DNA of 64,000 bases, taken from assembly GCA_003342895.1 (NCBI GenBank), contig PTFA01000050.1, positions 702,820 through 766,819 of the forward strand. Reading direction: 5' to 3'. This DNA is from Casuarius casuarius (taxonomy: Eukaryota > Chordata > Aves > Casuariiformes > Casuariidae). The translations under genes were made by a program, and so were the position numbers. Shown in pieces: positions 40,449-52,509 of the stretch (position 1 is the first letter of the stretch; every line of letters starts with the position of its first letter). A model generated the notes under the pieces. It ran no database searches. It was not told where the DNA came from and saw only the letters and a program-made list of their open reading frames with translations.

Positions 40449-40828
40449 TCAAACATTTGAATAGCCTTCATATTTTCAAGGGGGGAAAGAAGAGAGAGAG
40501 GGGAAGACTGGTTAAACTGCTTTGGATTTAATGGTTCATAAATTCATGAGGTAATATTGTGGGAAATGTGATGTTTTATCAGAATGTCATTCAAATGAAA
40601 GGTTTAACATTTACATCACAAGAGTGAGCTATAAGTAAAACTATCCTCAGGGAAAGACATGCCAGGAATAAACATTACATTATAGTAGGTACCCAATTTT
40701 ATCATACAAAAATATTAAGTAAAGCCCAAAGGTTTGAAGACACTGGGTTAAACTTCCTTAAGTATTATACTTTGCTGTGACATTGGAGTAATTACAGTTA
40801 GCAGAATCAGAAATTATTTTATAAAACT

Positions 40829-40845
40829 CCCCCCCCCCTTTTTTT
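40829..40845 (+). repeat. C10 followed by T7
   Basis: This is a homopolymer junction in intron 7, on the minus strand A7 then G10. Confidence 0.85.
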
Positions 40846-41419
40846 AACTGCATTACTAAACAGGGAAAAAAAAGCACACAGAGGACCCAAGACTGACTTT
40901 CGTAACACTCTAGACACACATATATAAAACATGTCAAGAGTTGTTCAGCTCACACACAACTGTGAAGAAAAATACACTGCTTAATTATTTTCTTTTAAGA
41001 AATAATCCTTTCTAAGCCATAATACTCTCCTGAGACAAGATCAACAATTGTAAGACATTTATAATTTAAGCATTTTTCCATACTATAAGGCAAAGTTTTT
41101 GNTTTTTTTTTTAAAAAAGAATCATCCAGCTAAAATTATAAATTTGGAGAAAAAATATTGAATGTAGACTACTAGGTACCTTCAGAAATACCTTTTTGAT
41201 TTAACTTAATGCTGTGAAAGCTAAACATGCACCAAAACACTGCACTTTTTATGTTAAATTGCTGTTGAATTTGTTAACCCACAATTGATTTCCTGTGTTA
41301 TGGAATCTCAGAGATTATAGCTAACTTGAAGCAACAGGGATAATTCTTGATGTTAATGCTACATTTCTATGTATTTTATTAAGTCAGTGCCTGTTGTTGC
41401 ATTAAAACTGCGGCTCAAC

Positions 41420-41434
41420 ATTGCCCCCTACTGT
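41420..41434 (-). promoter_or_regulatory. CTCF-like motif
   Basis: On the minus strand the sequence ACAGTAGGGGGCAAT matches the CTCF consensus CCASYAGRKGGCRSY at 13 of 15 positions, including the whole AGGGGGC core. It lies 1.7 kb downstream of FTO exon 7 inside intron 7. Occupancy is unknown. Confidence 0.35.
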
Positions 41435-43146
41435 CAGTTTCTGAAACACTAAAGTACATGTAGGTTAAAAACCAAAAAAAGCTACCTCCAAATCCCAGAC
41501 ACAGTAAGCATCAAATTTACTTAGAGACTCAACAAAACAGACATTCTCAATTAAAATTCTCTTCTGTCTCCTTCAATAGCTGAAATTAATTGTGAGTAAN
41601 GTGTTATAAGTCATAAAACATTAAAAAAATTTTTAAAATTTAAATTAGAAGCAGCTTCTGTCTTGGCCCAAATCTTCAGTTTGCTGATAAATATCATCCT
41701 GAGGCCTGTTGAAAGGAGATACACTGACGCCACCATGTTTCTAATTAGAGACACATGGTAATGTCACACCAATTGCAGAAAACCTAACCCTTGAGAATTC
41801 CTGAGTTTGCTGTTTTCCCATGTTCTCAACACACAATGGATATAAAATAACAATCAAACATTCTTGTCTCTACCTCATATAAAGTCTGTGTTACAAGAGG
41901 ATAAGTTGTCATTTGAAAGAAAAATAAACCAAAAAGGGTTTTTTTAATGAAAAAGTTCATTCAAGATCCAAAAATATTAGCAGAATGTGAACACATGAAA
42001 ATGCAAAAATAAGAAAAAAGTTACATAAAAATAAACAAGTTATAAAATCATTTCCCTCCTTCTGTAGAAAAGTCTAATGCTCACTGATTTCTTGCAGCAA
42101 CTGATTTCACAAATGAAAGTTCCGCTTTTCCCACACTGTTTTTCACGTTTGAAACCAGCTGTTGCAGGAAAAGCTTACAATACTCATGCATAGGTTAGTG
42201 AGTAATATAATTTCCTTCAAAACTGAATAGCACCTTCTTGTTGCATCATACCTCTGGGGATTCAAAAACATTTCTGCTAAAATTGTATTCAACATGCTGG
42301 ACTACATCACAAACTTTTCCAAGACAGCTGTGGACAAACTGAGGCTCACATTGCGACCCGCAGGAACTCCTTTGAGAAGCTGCTACTGCAGATGCAAGGA
42401 TACTAGCAAGACAGACACTTCTGTCAGTATAGCTCCTTCTGCGTAAATATATAAAAGCAGTCATGCCAGCATGTATATCAAACGCTTACACCTGCAAAGT
42501 CTCGCAGCTGAGTCTCTGCTAGGATAGCTGGCTGCCATCGATACCACTAGGTCAGTTTTCAAGGAAGGCAGGGACGTACATTCAAATATGCAGGAACTAA
42601 CACAACTTGTATTATTCATGAAACTAATTAGCTCTGCATTCACTAGAATGTGCTGCGGGTTCTCACTGTGGTGTAAGTGTGTACATGGACTGCAGACAGT
42701 TGTACCTCTGGAGCATCAGATTTTACTCTCAACTCTTCCCAGACACATTCACCATTGTTGTCATCAGCAAAGAGCTATGCATCTTGGTGTTGCATGAAAC
42801 AGTTGAGCACAACATTAGACAGTTTCATGTATCAATCGGTGTGATGTAATTTATGCCTGTCATCTTTTGAAACTGTCAAACTTAAACAAACAAGCAAAGT
42901 AAGGAAACAACTAAAATCTCCTCTTGGGTTTTCTGAATCTTATTTTACTTGTATTTCTTTTGGTTACTGGAGCAGAAAAAGAGGCGGCGGCGGCAATGGA
43001 AGGCTGCCGTTGATCCTGCTTTTCATATGGCCTGAATAAATTTTAAACTCTGATATTACAGCACAACTAAAAAAATACAATTGTGCATGCTCTTGTGCTC
43101 TCAGAATTAAGCTCTAAAAGCTGTAGACTATAGTAGTGGTACTTAC

Positions 43147-43266
43147 CATAACCTCCATTTTCCTCCAAAATTCTTCCAATCGAGCCATAGGCTCAAGCCA
43201 CCAATCAGTGCACTTCAAATAGCGCTTGCCTTGAAACCAAAACTGCCTAAGCCACTCAAATTCAAC
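43147..43266 (-). CDS. FTO: FTO coding exon 7 (residues ~374-413), C-terminal domain
   Basis: This 120-nt, phase 0-0 exon encodes 40 residues. It opens with '[16 protein letters not shown]', followed by 'KCTDWW', two of the most recognisable FTO C-terminal-domain motifs. The Cys of KCTDWW corresponds to human Cys392, at the interface between the two domains, and is retained. The acceptor is TTTTTGTCTTGCAG and the donor is ATG|GTAAGT, both strong. Length equals the human segment. It precedes the very long intron 7. Confidence 0.97.
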
Positions 43267-43860
43267 CTGCAAGACAAAAACATACAGTGCCATGTCATTT
43301 ATGTTCAATTGGGGTGGGAATGGGGTAGCACATGAATTCAGCAATACCTGAGCTATTCCACATAAAAGCAGAAGGTTACTGAAGTACTTGTTTCCAACAA
43401 GTTGTTTCCAACCCTAACACCCAACTGTTATTTTCACTTCTATTCCATGTGAATTGAGCCACTGCCATCAAGCCTAGAGAGGTGCAAAAACCAAATCTTT
43501 TCTTTACACATGGGACATGTAAAACAAACTTTAGAAGTGTAAGTCTCCTCACAATTCAGTCAAACATGCATCAACTCCAGCTTATTTTGATTAACACTGT
43601 GGGTGGGAAAATAGTTTGGTCATCATACAAAACACCAAACAAACTTGCACTAATAAAATTACCCAAACACAGGCGAGTCAGTAGCTAGGGAATGGGAGAG
43701 TAGCATTAAAATGAAACCCAGTTTCTGACAGTCTATCAAATAATCTGGTTACTAGATAGGCTACCAAGAACTTCTAGATTAACTAGATCTGAACGCAAGA
43801 CTTAAGTGCCCTGCTCCATCAGACCTACCCTGGATGAGAGGGGTGTCCCCAAATTGCTCG

Positions 43861-43875
43861 TGCCCCCTCTACTAG
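43861..43875 (-). promoter_or_regulatory. Weaker CTCF-like motif
   Basis: The plus-strand TGCCCCCTCTACTAG is the reverse of a CTCF-like site with about 12 of 15 consensus positions. It lies in intron 6 within a locally GC-richer 150 bp, with the same orientation as the site at 41420-41434. The two flank exon 7. Confidence 0.22.
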
Positions 43876-45387
43876 GTCAGCAGTTCCACCACAAAACCCA
43901 TCTGGCAACTCCCTCCGCAGAGCAAGGCTCACGGGGCAGGANTGAAAAGCAGCTTTCAGTTTTTCTGGGCATTTGAAGTAACAGACTCAAATTGTTTTTC
44001 CATCGTGAAACTTATGCAGAAAATGTGCTTTACAAAGAAAACAAATCCCCAAATGAAGCAATATAAAGTCCCTCAGGAGCAAAGTAACGCATTCATTTAA
44101 AACAGAGCAAATGAGGTATACCTTACTAGGCTGGTTTTAATTTCATACATAGGTAGCCCATCAACTTTAAGACAGAATTAATATTAGCTTTCTAAAACAT
44201 CAAATATGTAAATATAACTCATGAGATATTCTTTCAGCAAAATAATTCTATTTATCCTAATTCCTGTTGAGTCTTTTTTTCTTTAATAGTAATTTGTAGT
44301 TCTGGTTTTTAAAATTCTGAATTTATCTTTGTTGTGGTAGTTACGTTTCACACAGAGCTCAAAGCTGCTTTAATCACTCCTTGCTACCACAAAAGAGGTT
44401 TTGTTTATCCCTACTCAGTTCTGATGATGCAAAGAAAGACAAATTGTGAAGGTGAAAGAATAACGACAACTGTCCGAAGCTGTCACCTACCCCCGCTTTC
44501 TTTCCTGAAAGAGTAAAGAGAATGGCTACAGAAATCTGGAAGTGTTTCAGGTAACATTAACTAAATGGTTAGTCAACATATGTTAATGATTCCAATAAAA
44601 GATACTTAAATGTAAAAGTTATAAAAAGAATATTAAAACCACTCTGTTAGTAAAACATAACAACATGATTAGTTGGCAGACATAAGTATTTTCAAAAAAA
44701 CCCCCTCCAAGTCTAGCAGCTTTTTAGCACACAGGTTTGGTGACATACATCCTTTCTAATAAAATTCAAGTAAAGTTTACAGCTTCTATAGTATTACCCA
44801 GGTATGAAGTATCAAGTTGTGTTTTGTTAAGAGTGAGCACACGCAGTTTTGGGATGGCTGACCACTTCAGCAGTTCAACTAGAGTTTGGGGTACTCAGCA
44901 CTTTTTTTTCTTCTTTCTTTTTGCTGCTCTCTGCCACTGAAAGGGCTATAACGTATGAAGACTGGCAAGCATAATGTTCCAGGAAATAAATCATACAAGG
45001 CCATTAATCAATTTTTTTTTTTCTTTTAAAAGGAAAGCAATGCTACAACTTCACACAGAAGTGCTGTTCATTCGTTAGGCACAAGAGAACAAGTTTAGCA
45101 ATAAGCTAGCTCATTCTGTGCAGGATTAGCTGGTCTCACCAGAGGTCAGTGTACCAATTGCAACATGTGGTTGTTTAATGATATAGACTGCCTTTTACCA
45201 GGGCTCTCCAACTCAGGTTCACATTATATCACAACATCTCAGTTTAGTCTCTAAACTTAGTTAATACAAGTGGGCTGGGGTGGGGGGAAGCAGTGTTTCA
45301 TCCACCAACTTATCCATCAAGCTGCTTGAGAAGTGACTGCTTTAAAATACTCCAGTATTACCCATGACCAGGTAACTGTTGATTCTT

Positions 45388-45414
45388 AAAAAAAGAAAAA
45401 AAAAAAAAAAAAAA
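45388..45414 (+). repeat. A-rich homopolymer with one G
   Basis: A7, G, then A19 in intron 6. This is simple sequence with no attached element recognised. Confidence 0.9.
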
Positions 45415-46030
45415 CACGACCATTTTGATGAGGCAAGGGTAACTATTTCTCTATTCTTCTGTCCTTGTCTCAGACATATGTAAGCACGAATACTTAGTTT
45501 TGTTAAAAATTTTCAGGGATTCCAGTTCTGGCAAGTTTGTTTGTTATTTTTAAATTAACACTTGAACACTTTTTATACAGCAGCCATTACTAAGTACATT
45601 CTTTAACAAGTGCATATGCTATCTGCTTTCCAAGATCTCTTAAAGCTTTACTATCTCTTTCTCTTGTTGAACACTATTCAGTAATATTTTTTCCTGCATC
45701 AGGAAGGCATTCCCATCAGCTCACCTCCTTCCCTCTCTGCACAGGAGGAGCTGTACCAGCAAGAAAAACAACAGTAAGTGCTGTCGAGAGAAGAAAGCTC
45801 CATTCTAGACTTGATGCAACCAAAGTTACAGAATATTCATCTTCTTGACCAGACTCTCAGGTTAACAGCTCTTGGTGAGGATTTTGTGAATGAGTTTTCA
45901 TGCAGAGACTCCTGCATGCCAGAATAACTTTTGTTCAGATTAGGAAGCAGTTCAGGTAATTGAATTGCACAAAGTCTAACCACATTAACATAAAAAATGC
46001 TGCATTTTTTGGAATAATTTCTATCACCTA

Positions 46031-46096
46031 ATTAATTTTCACTTAGGACTTGCTGTCAAGTAAGCTGTGCAAGCAAGCTCAGAATCAGGCCTCACG
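46031..46096 (+). repeat. Ancient 'AGAATCAGGCC' repeat remnant
   Basis: 'GTAAGCTGTGCAAGCAAG' followed by 'CTCAGAATCAGGCCTCA' resembles the end of the same old repeat class ('GTGTAAGTGAGAGCAGAATCAGGCC'). It is diverged and the family is uncertain. Confidence 0.35.
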
Positions 46097-47319
46097 CCTA
46101 ACCTCAACATATTTTCAGGTTGTCCTTTAAACAATGATTAAAGGCCAATTTTAGGTTATAGTCAATACTGGGCAGTAAAAGGCCAACAGCAGCATTTGGC
46201 ATTTTGTGAGGCAGTGCTCCTCAGTCAATTATTTAAAAGTATTGGTTATTAAATGCCACACATGTGCGTGATCTATATTTTCTCTCTTTTGTACGAGCCA
46301 GCCACCAACCATGCTGTCATTTCACTGCAATGTGCTAAAACACATTAACCTTCCTTCGGCTGTTTACACCGCTACCTTTTCTCAGCAGTGACCTCAGGAT
46401 CTAACACCACATATCTTTCAACTTAGCTAGCCCAGGTTTTTCTATATCCCTGTGCATTCACCATACTGAATTGATCTACTTTTTCCAGAAGAAAAGACTT
46501 GCTGTATGCAAGAGTGACAGTACCTCACATGCAACAGAGCAACCAATCCAATCTCATGTTTAAATCATGGTAATAAGGATTTGGTAATTAGGGCTGTGCC
46601 AAAACCTCCATGGGGACAAAACCCTGCTCTTTCAAACTTGAACACATACTTTGAAACCTGCTACATTTTAGACCCAATCATCAGATCCTAAAAAACTTCC
46701 TCATATGTTTTACTTTACAGGTAATATCTGATGATTAGTCTGGTGTGGGCCAATAAAGAACTCTTGAAACCATCTCACACAACAGGAACCTACTATCAGA
46801 CTTTGTATCACTCAAAAGCAATGAAGACAATTGTTTTTTGAAATGCAAAGAATAAGCTGGAGAAGACCTTTTCTGCAGATTTATTTTTATATGTATGAAC
46901 TTTCAAACCATCTGCTCACCAGTGTCTGTTACTTTAAAAAGTATCTACTTGCCAATGGGCTTTCCCAGATCCTCTGTTGCTCTATTTGAGATGTACCTAG
47001 TAGCTGTATATATTTTGCAAAGCCAAGTGTGATTCCACATGGTCAAGAGCTCCACAATGCATGAACTCTGCAAGATCATTTATTTCAGGATAAATTACTA
47101 CTGACCAAACAGCAACCTGATTGCTTAAGAGGGTAACAATTCAATGTGCAACACCACATGCGCATCGTTGTTCGGCTAGTATCCTTCACAGCTGCCCAGG
47201 TAATTACTTCTGTTCACCCTACTACACACTGTTCATAAGATACTCTGCCACCAACGTATTTGTTCAGATTTCGAGCCTACAAGCTAGACAAGCAGCACCC
47301 TCAGTTGAGGTTATCTTTA

Positions 47320-47360
47320 TTTACAGCTATGAAGTACCTACTGTGTGTGAAATGACTCAA
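47320..47360 (+). repeat. Possible L2 LINE remnant
   Basis: 'GAAGTACCTACTGTGTGTGA' resembles the widely known L2 3' motif 'TTGAGCACCTACTGTGTGCC'. It is short and not extended on either side with confidence. Confidence 0.35.
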
Positions 47361-48780
47361 ACATATCCAACAAATACCTCACAGTTACTCAGCTATTCCT
47401 TTGAAGGTGGTTTTACTGAGGGAGGCCATCACAGCAAGGCTAAGTCTAAAGAAATATTTAAATTCTGCCTGGCTGCCCACTAGAACACAGTTCCTGAAGT
47501 TTCTCTGCTNCTGACAAAAATGGAAAAAGTAAATCTCCACCTGAGCTTCAGACCTTCAGTTCAAACCCACTTTATCAGCTCAGGAAGTCAATTTTCCTGC
47601 CCAGGAATACAGGAGTGAAGGCACAGAATCATACCTCACTCTTCCAGATTTGCTCTTAGTCTTTAGCCCTCCAGCAGACACAGCTAATTCCTCTAGATTT
47701 CATTTGGCAGGGCACTTAATTCCAGCACAGACTGCGAACCTGTGCTAAGCTACTACATTTTACCTTAGTTGCGTGTAGCTTGATGCCACCTCAGTGGTTC
47801 TGTTCCAGTTAATGGTTTCTGATGACTACTTCACAGGTGCCAACAAGAGGGAGGGGGAAAAATCCTAACGTTTCAGGAAGATACAGAATCTAGAAAAATA
47901 GCTGCATCTACTTATCTGGGCTAACACATATGAAAAGCTTCCATTACAACGATATTTAAGAGTAAAAATACAACTGTACTACCTCTTGTGAGATGGGAAT
48001 ACTACCTAATTTCAAGCCCATTAAAATGATCTCTGGTCCAGAATGAAAGAAAATTGACAAGGAAGTTTAGATTTAGCACAGCAAGCTGTATATCAGAACA
48101 GAAATATACAGTCAAAACAGGGTGGCAATTCTTCATTAAATTAGTTCCTCATTATTCTGTGTTTGGCTTTACCTAGTGCCATTTTGACTTTCCTATTTAA
48201 AAATACTGAGAAACTAAGAGAAAAAAAAAAAAGTGATCAAATCCTAACCACACTCATTTTCATCAGTAGCTGAACAGTTTGATACTTTAAAGAAATAAAA
48301 CATGTTTTTCACATGCCTGTGAAAATTTGAACCTAAAAGCTGTACTAGTGCCTGAAACTACAAAGATTAATCATACAGTGAGTAAAAGATAGTAGGAAGC
48401 TTTTATATACAAAAATCTGCCTCACAGATACTTATGCTTTCATTTCAGTGATGTGCAAAAAAGAAACATGTATAAAAAAAACAGTGTAAAGCCACAGATC
48501 ACTTTTCCTACTTATGCAGCAAATAAAAAACAAAGCTAAAATAGCACTTCAACATATGGTATTTATCCTTCAAGTGAAGAGGTGACCTTGAAAAAAGAAA
48601 TAAAGAAAAAATGTGAGTGGGTATTCTCTTTTCAAATGAAATATAGATCCANTGTGTCCACTAAGACTAAGTGTGCAATATGTACAAGTTAAACAACGGT
48701 TTCTGATACAGCATATCCCATATGTGTAACAGGAAACATCCCTGTATGTCACATAGCAAAATTATTCAGGTGACTGCAAA

Positions 48781-48880
48781 CACCAGGGGCTAGTCTCTCA
48801 CCTGATGTAAACGGCACAGGTCTTTGATGTTAAAGGGCCCGTGCAAATTTACACCAGCTGTGCATGTAGCCCTAGCTGTG
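48781..48880. repeat. Palindromic ancient repeat remnant
   Basis: The left arm 'CTGATGTAAACGGCAC' and right arm 'GTGCAAATTTACACCAG' are imperfect inverted copies, and the centre 'CTTTGATGTTAAAG' is itself self-complementary at its ends. The arrangement matches a class of old amniote repeats built around 'GGTGTAAAT ... ATTTACACC' that I recall from reptile and bird DNA. The family name is uncertain. Confidence 0.45.
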
Positions 48881-50335
48881 CAAACCACATATGCGTATAG
48901 TTTTATGGACTGAGTCTGATTAATGTTTTTTAAAGCCCTGCATGCATCAGACTACTTTAAATTGTTCTAGGAACTATTTTGCTAAATATCAAGGGAGCAA
49001 ATCTTTTGCCATCACTACACTGAATTTTACCATCTCTAAACACAATACAGATAAAAAGTGTTCTACAAAGTTTTAGTAACAATACACCATATTATATTCC
49101 TCAGCAGATGGCATTTTAAATAAAGCATTTAAACAAATTCTCATCTGGGTGAAAATTAACTACATACTATACATGTCCCAGTATAAAGACGATCATGCTT
49201 ATCTCAGTAGAAATCCAGAAAAGCTCCTTCAAAATGTCTGAATATAGCAATGCTGTAAGGAACCACTGATACTTGAGCAGAAAGTGGNCCCAAAATTTGT
49301 ATTAACTGCTCACCACAACTATTTTTCAAAGACAGATTACCATCGATGCTTTTCAGTTTGCAACAGCTAAAAGCATTTCAGGTGGAAGCATAGCTTTCCA
49401 GAACAGCTAAACAATCTGTCATTTTAAACCCCTAAAACCTATCCCTGTCTACATTTTCTCTGACTCTATTAAAAAAAAAAATTAAAAAAAAAAGCAGTAT
49501 TCAATTAACTATCTTAGAAAATGTTAGAGGTGTAAGATGACCCAAAACATTATGCCATACTGCCAACACCTTCCACTAACACAGAATTAGCAAAACTACA
49601 TTCCCCATGATGCTACCTGCTTTTATATTGCAGAAAAATTACCTGCCTCCAGAGTTGCACAAAATATTGCCTGATGATTTCAGTTGGTTTGTCAAGTCAG
49701 TGTGTTTGCTAACGCACTGTTCTGCACTTCAAACCACAGAGCGCTGTGCCAGCTGCAGTGGAATTCTGCGAGGGCAGGGTTACACTTGCATATTTCAAAC
49801 TGCAGGATCACCAGCTGAACTATGCTATTCCTGAAAATTATTCCACTGTATTTTCTTCAGAACATGCTTTAAAGCAAATGCTCACAATTATGTCACATCT
49901 GGCATTCTGTAAAAGACTGGCAGCTAGCTTAATGCTTGATAAACAACTGAAAAGTTTTTGTAAGAATTTTACTTGCTTGCATTTTCCTTCAAATTTTTTT
50001 CTCTCTTTCTCTCTGACAGAGGAGGGCTAGGGTATTTCAATTTGTCCACCAGACCATCAGATTTCACACCATGAAACCAATCTCACTAAAGCTACTCCTT
50101 GAATCTACCAGCAGAGGGATCTGAAGAGGAAAAAACGGTATCTTCCTTGGGAATTACAGCATTAGATGCGAGTTAATCCCAATCACTATACCCAAATACA
50201 AAAGTCAATAAAAATACATTTTAAACGTATACATAGCAATGTTCTGAGCTGTTAAATACACTTAATTTACATTAACTCCATGAGCAAAACGCATTTCTCA
50301 GAATCAGGCTGAAATATTTTCTGTGTAAATCTCAC

Positions 50336-50479
50336 CTCATTATGTGTTTCTTCTACCTGCTTTACAACAGCAGCTTCCAGAGATTTCAAAGATAAAGCCA
50401 TTGAATCAGAATCTGTCTGTAAATTCTGGAGTGCAAGCTCGCATTGACTAAATATATATTCCAATGTTCCTCTTGAACA
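50336..50479 (-). CDS. FTO: FTO coding exon 6 (residues ~326-373), start of C-terminal domain
   Basis: This 144-nt, phase 0-0 exon encodes 48 residues. It begins '[19 protein letters not shown]' and ends 'KQVEETHNE', matching the first helices of the FTO C-terminal domain with no length change relative to human. The acceptor is a T/A-rich run ending TTTTTAATAG and the donor is GAG|GTGAGA. The middle segment (about residues 345-354) is acidic in human FTO; here it is 'QTDSDSMAL', with fewer acidic residues. The C-terminal domain is a helical bundle that packs against and stabilises the catalytic domain. Reading through the donor would add about 17 residues before a stop at 50267, so intron retention would truncate the protein. 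Confidence 0.96.
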
Positions 50480-52429
50480 CTATTAAAAATAAAAATAAAT
50501 AAGTATATATATATACACACACACATATATATACACACAATCACTTCATAACATATATTTCTCAAATATACTCCTGCCTTCTCTGAAATAATCAAAATGA
50601 AGGAGCAAAGGGGATGTATTTTTGTAACTTTACTTTATGATCTTTTAAACAAAAGCTTAATGCCTCCTGAATTATCTGTACAGCTATCAGTACGAATTAT
50701 GAAAAAAATCTCATCCATCAAAAATATGATCCATCACTGAAGCACAGATTGAAAGGAGAAAGAACAGTATTCCTTCTAAATTTACTTTACAAATATGGCA
50801 TACAAAAACACGGCCAGACTTTCCCTTGCTTCCTGCCTCATCTTTGACAGTATTAAGTACTCACTTTTATTTGTCTTGTATAAGGCTCCCAGTAATACTA
50901 ACATGGAATCACCTATCCAGTCTGAGAGAACAGCATGCTTACAACATATACAAAATATGCACAGAACAGAATGGCATGTCTGCTCCTTATATTTTGTTTT
51001 TACAAACAGGTTCCTTCAAAATTAGAAGGAAGCATAAAAATCCTTTTGAAACAAAAGAAAGAGGATATGTTTATATCTTAATTATTTTCAATTAAATATC
51101 TATGACTTCTACTAAATTCCCAGAAATAATCTTGGATAAGACCCCCAGTCTCATATTTTTTTTAAGAAAATTTCCATACTATACAATACAAGATCACNAC
51201 AGTTTACAAAAACAAAATATAATCACTTAATAGAGAAGCTTTTCAAACCATGAATATAAATGTGCATTTTCCTGTAAAAACAGCATAGAGGCAGGCGCAG
51301 TAGGCCAGAAGACTCTTAAGCAAGAGGAAAAAATACTTTTTTGTTTGTTTGTTTAAATGCACACTGTACTATATCACTTTGTATCAAAGCCCAGTTCAAC
51401 TGAGCTCGGTATAGATTTGTCTGGGAAATAAAAGCTCTCATATAAGAAATTTTTTACATCTTTGGAACAGTTATTCCTTAAAGAAATTTGAGAAATATAG
51501 TGGTATTCTCATATTCTTATGCTTTATTTTTTTATTAGATCTTATATGTAGGTATGTCTGTGTTTGGTGCCACTTCTTCACTTCCATTATTGGGCAAACT
51601 ACAAAGAGTGAGGGGAAAAAAGTATTTGGATACATGTTTCTCTCTCTCACATGCTTCAATAGTAGTGCATTCTGCCTTGCTGAAAAAAGGAAATTTTTAA
51701 AAATAACATTTTACAATACGATCTTTCTCTGTATTTCTGTATGTCTTTCCATTTGAATACTATATAAACAAAGCTAATGATAAAATCACGGAAAGGAACA
51801 AGGAAAAGGAGAGGTCTAGTTAAAAAAAAAAAAAAAATCAAACACGTATCTTAATGCTTGAAAGTAATAGGGTGAACCCTTGTTATCCAAGAACAACTCT
51901 CAGACAAGGGACACTGTATCACCTTTCTGCTTCTTCCATCCCTAGAAGCACCAGAANGATCCAATTTAAAGCCTGCTCATGACTGCTCTTAGTTGTCCTG
52001 ACCTCCTAAAAGCTGTTTTTGCCAGTGGACCTTGCTGACATATGTTTTTGAATATTTCTATCCCATCATGAATATTGCCTTTCAACCAGGACTGTGATAT
52101 GAACAGAGGAAAAAGAGTTGTAAAGCATTTCATATAGAAATATGGTTGCATGTTTTTCATTTCTTCAATAATCTGTGAATGTGTGGTGTAGCACATTGCT
52201 AATTCATATTTTATATGTCTAACTGCAAGGTTAGGTAAACTAACTATAGAGAGAGAACTGTACCTTGATCCAACAATAAATGAATAGCAGTTGTTCAAGC
52301 AAAAGTCTAATGAGTCATCAGCACAACTGTGAACCATAGTTCAAGATAAGACAACATGATGCTGAGTTTACAGTACCAGAACATTAGCTTTACAAAACAA
52401 AAAAACAACAACCCATTTTCTATACTTAC
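50480..52429 (-). other. FTO: FTO intron 5 (1.95 kb)
   Basis: This is the shortest intron in the window, with a GTAAGT donor and a TTAATAG acceptor. A short AT/AC microsatellite sits at about 50503-50540, only some 25 bp upstream of exon 6. A 123-codon sense-strand open frame at 51966-52337 has no recognisable motif or family resemblance and is treated as chance. Confidence 0.9.
50503..50540 (+). repeat. TA/CA dinucleotide repeat
   Basis: Alternating TATATA and CACACA blocks lie about 25 bp upstream of the exon-6 acceptor on the FTO strand. Length variation here could influence the exon-6 branch point or polypyrimidine region, but this is inference. Confidence 0.8.
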
Positions 52430-52509
52430 ATCTGCCACTCTGTGAGTTGAGCTGAATCGAGGTAAAAAACCAGCCAGAACACAGTGTTGATGTGTCATAT
52501 TGAGATCAT
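52430..52509 (-). CDS. FTO: FTO coding exon 5 (residues ~299-325), iron and 2OG ligands
   Basis: This 80-nt exon follows the acceptor TCTGTCTCTAG and ends at the consensus donor GAT|GTAAGT. With the G carried over from exon 4 it reads '[14 protein letters not shown]' and then '[13 protein letters not shown]'. It supplies the distal iron ligand (second His of HQH, human His307) and the 2-oxoglutarate-binding Arg316, Ser318 and Arg322, all intact. The enzyme should therefore be catalytically competent as far as this part shows. The only notable local change is 'GFLPR' where human has 'GSQPR', just before Arg316. The exon ends on a whole codon (phase 0), at almost the same place as the border between the catalytic and C-terminal domains. 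Confidence 0.97.

Larger units (their letters stand above)
10073..43146 (-). other. FTO: FTO intron 7 (33 kb)
   Basis: This very large intron fills half the window. It is AT-rich and contains no recognisable exon. It carries a GT microsatellite (31849-31932), a GGCAA-type pentanucleotide array (28365-28425), a 41-bp tandem duplication (36083-36164), a polypyrimidine tract (28520-28760), homopolymer G and C runs, several CpG-rich patches and a few ancient repeat remnants. FTO introns of other vertebrates hold distal enhancers for IRX3/IRX5, so regulatory content is plausible but not demonstrable here. Confidence 0.9.
43267..50335 (-). other. FTO: FTO intron 6 (7.1 kb)
   Basis: The intron runs from the GTGAGA donor after exon 6 to the TTGCAG acceptor before exon 7. 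It contains decayed interspersed repeats (see 46031-46096, 47320-47360 and 48781-48880), a long A tract near 45388-45414 and a CTCF-like motif at 43861-43875. No coding content is supported. Confidence 0.9.

Noticed and set aside
42246..42464. 72-codon minus-strand frame considered as an extra FTO exon after exon 7
   Set aside because: The known FTO protein passes directly from exon 7 to exon 8 sequence with no insert here. No strong acceptor/donor pair in the right phase was found.
47121..47483. 120-codon plus-strand open frame in intron 6
   Set aside because: It is antisense to FTO, has no recognisable domain, and crosses a likely L2 fragment. Its length is not exceptional for this composition.
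51966..52337. 123-codon minus-strand open frame in intron 5
   Set aside because: It is in sense orientation but does not join the exons on either side in a known FTO form, and no motif was recognised. An intron-retention product could not be excluded but is unsupported.
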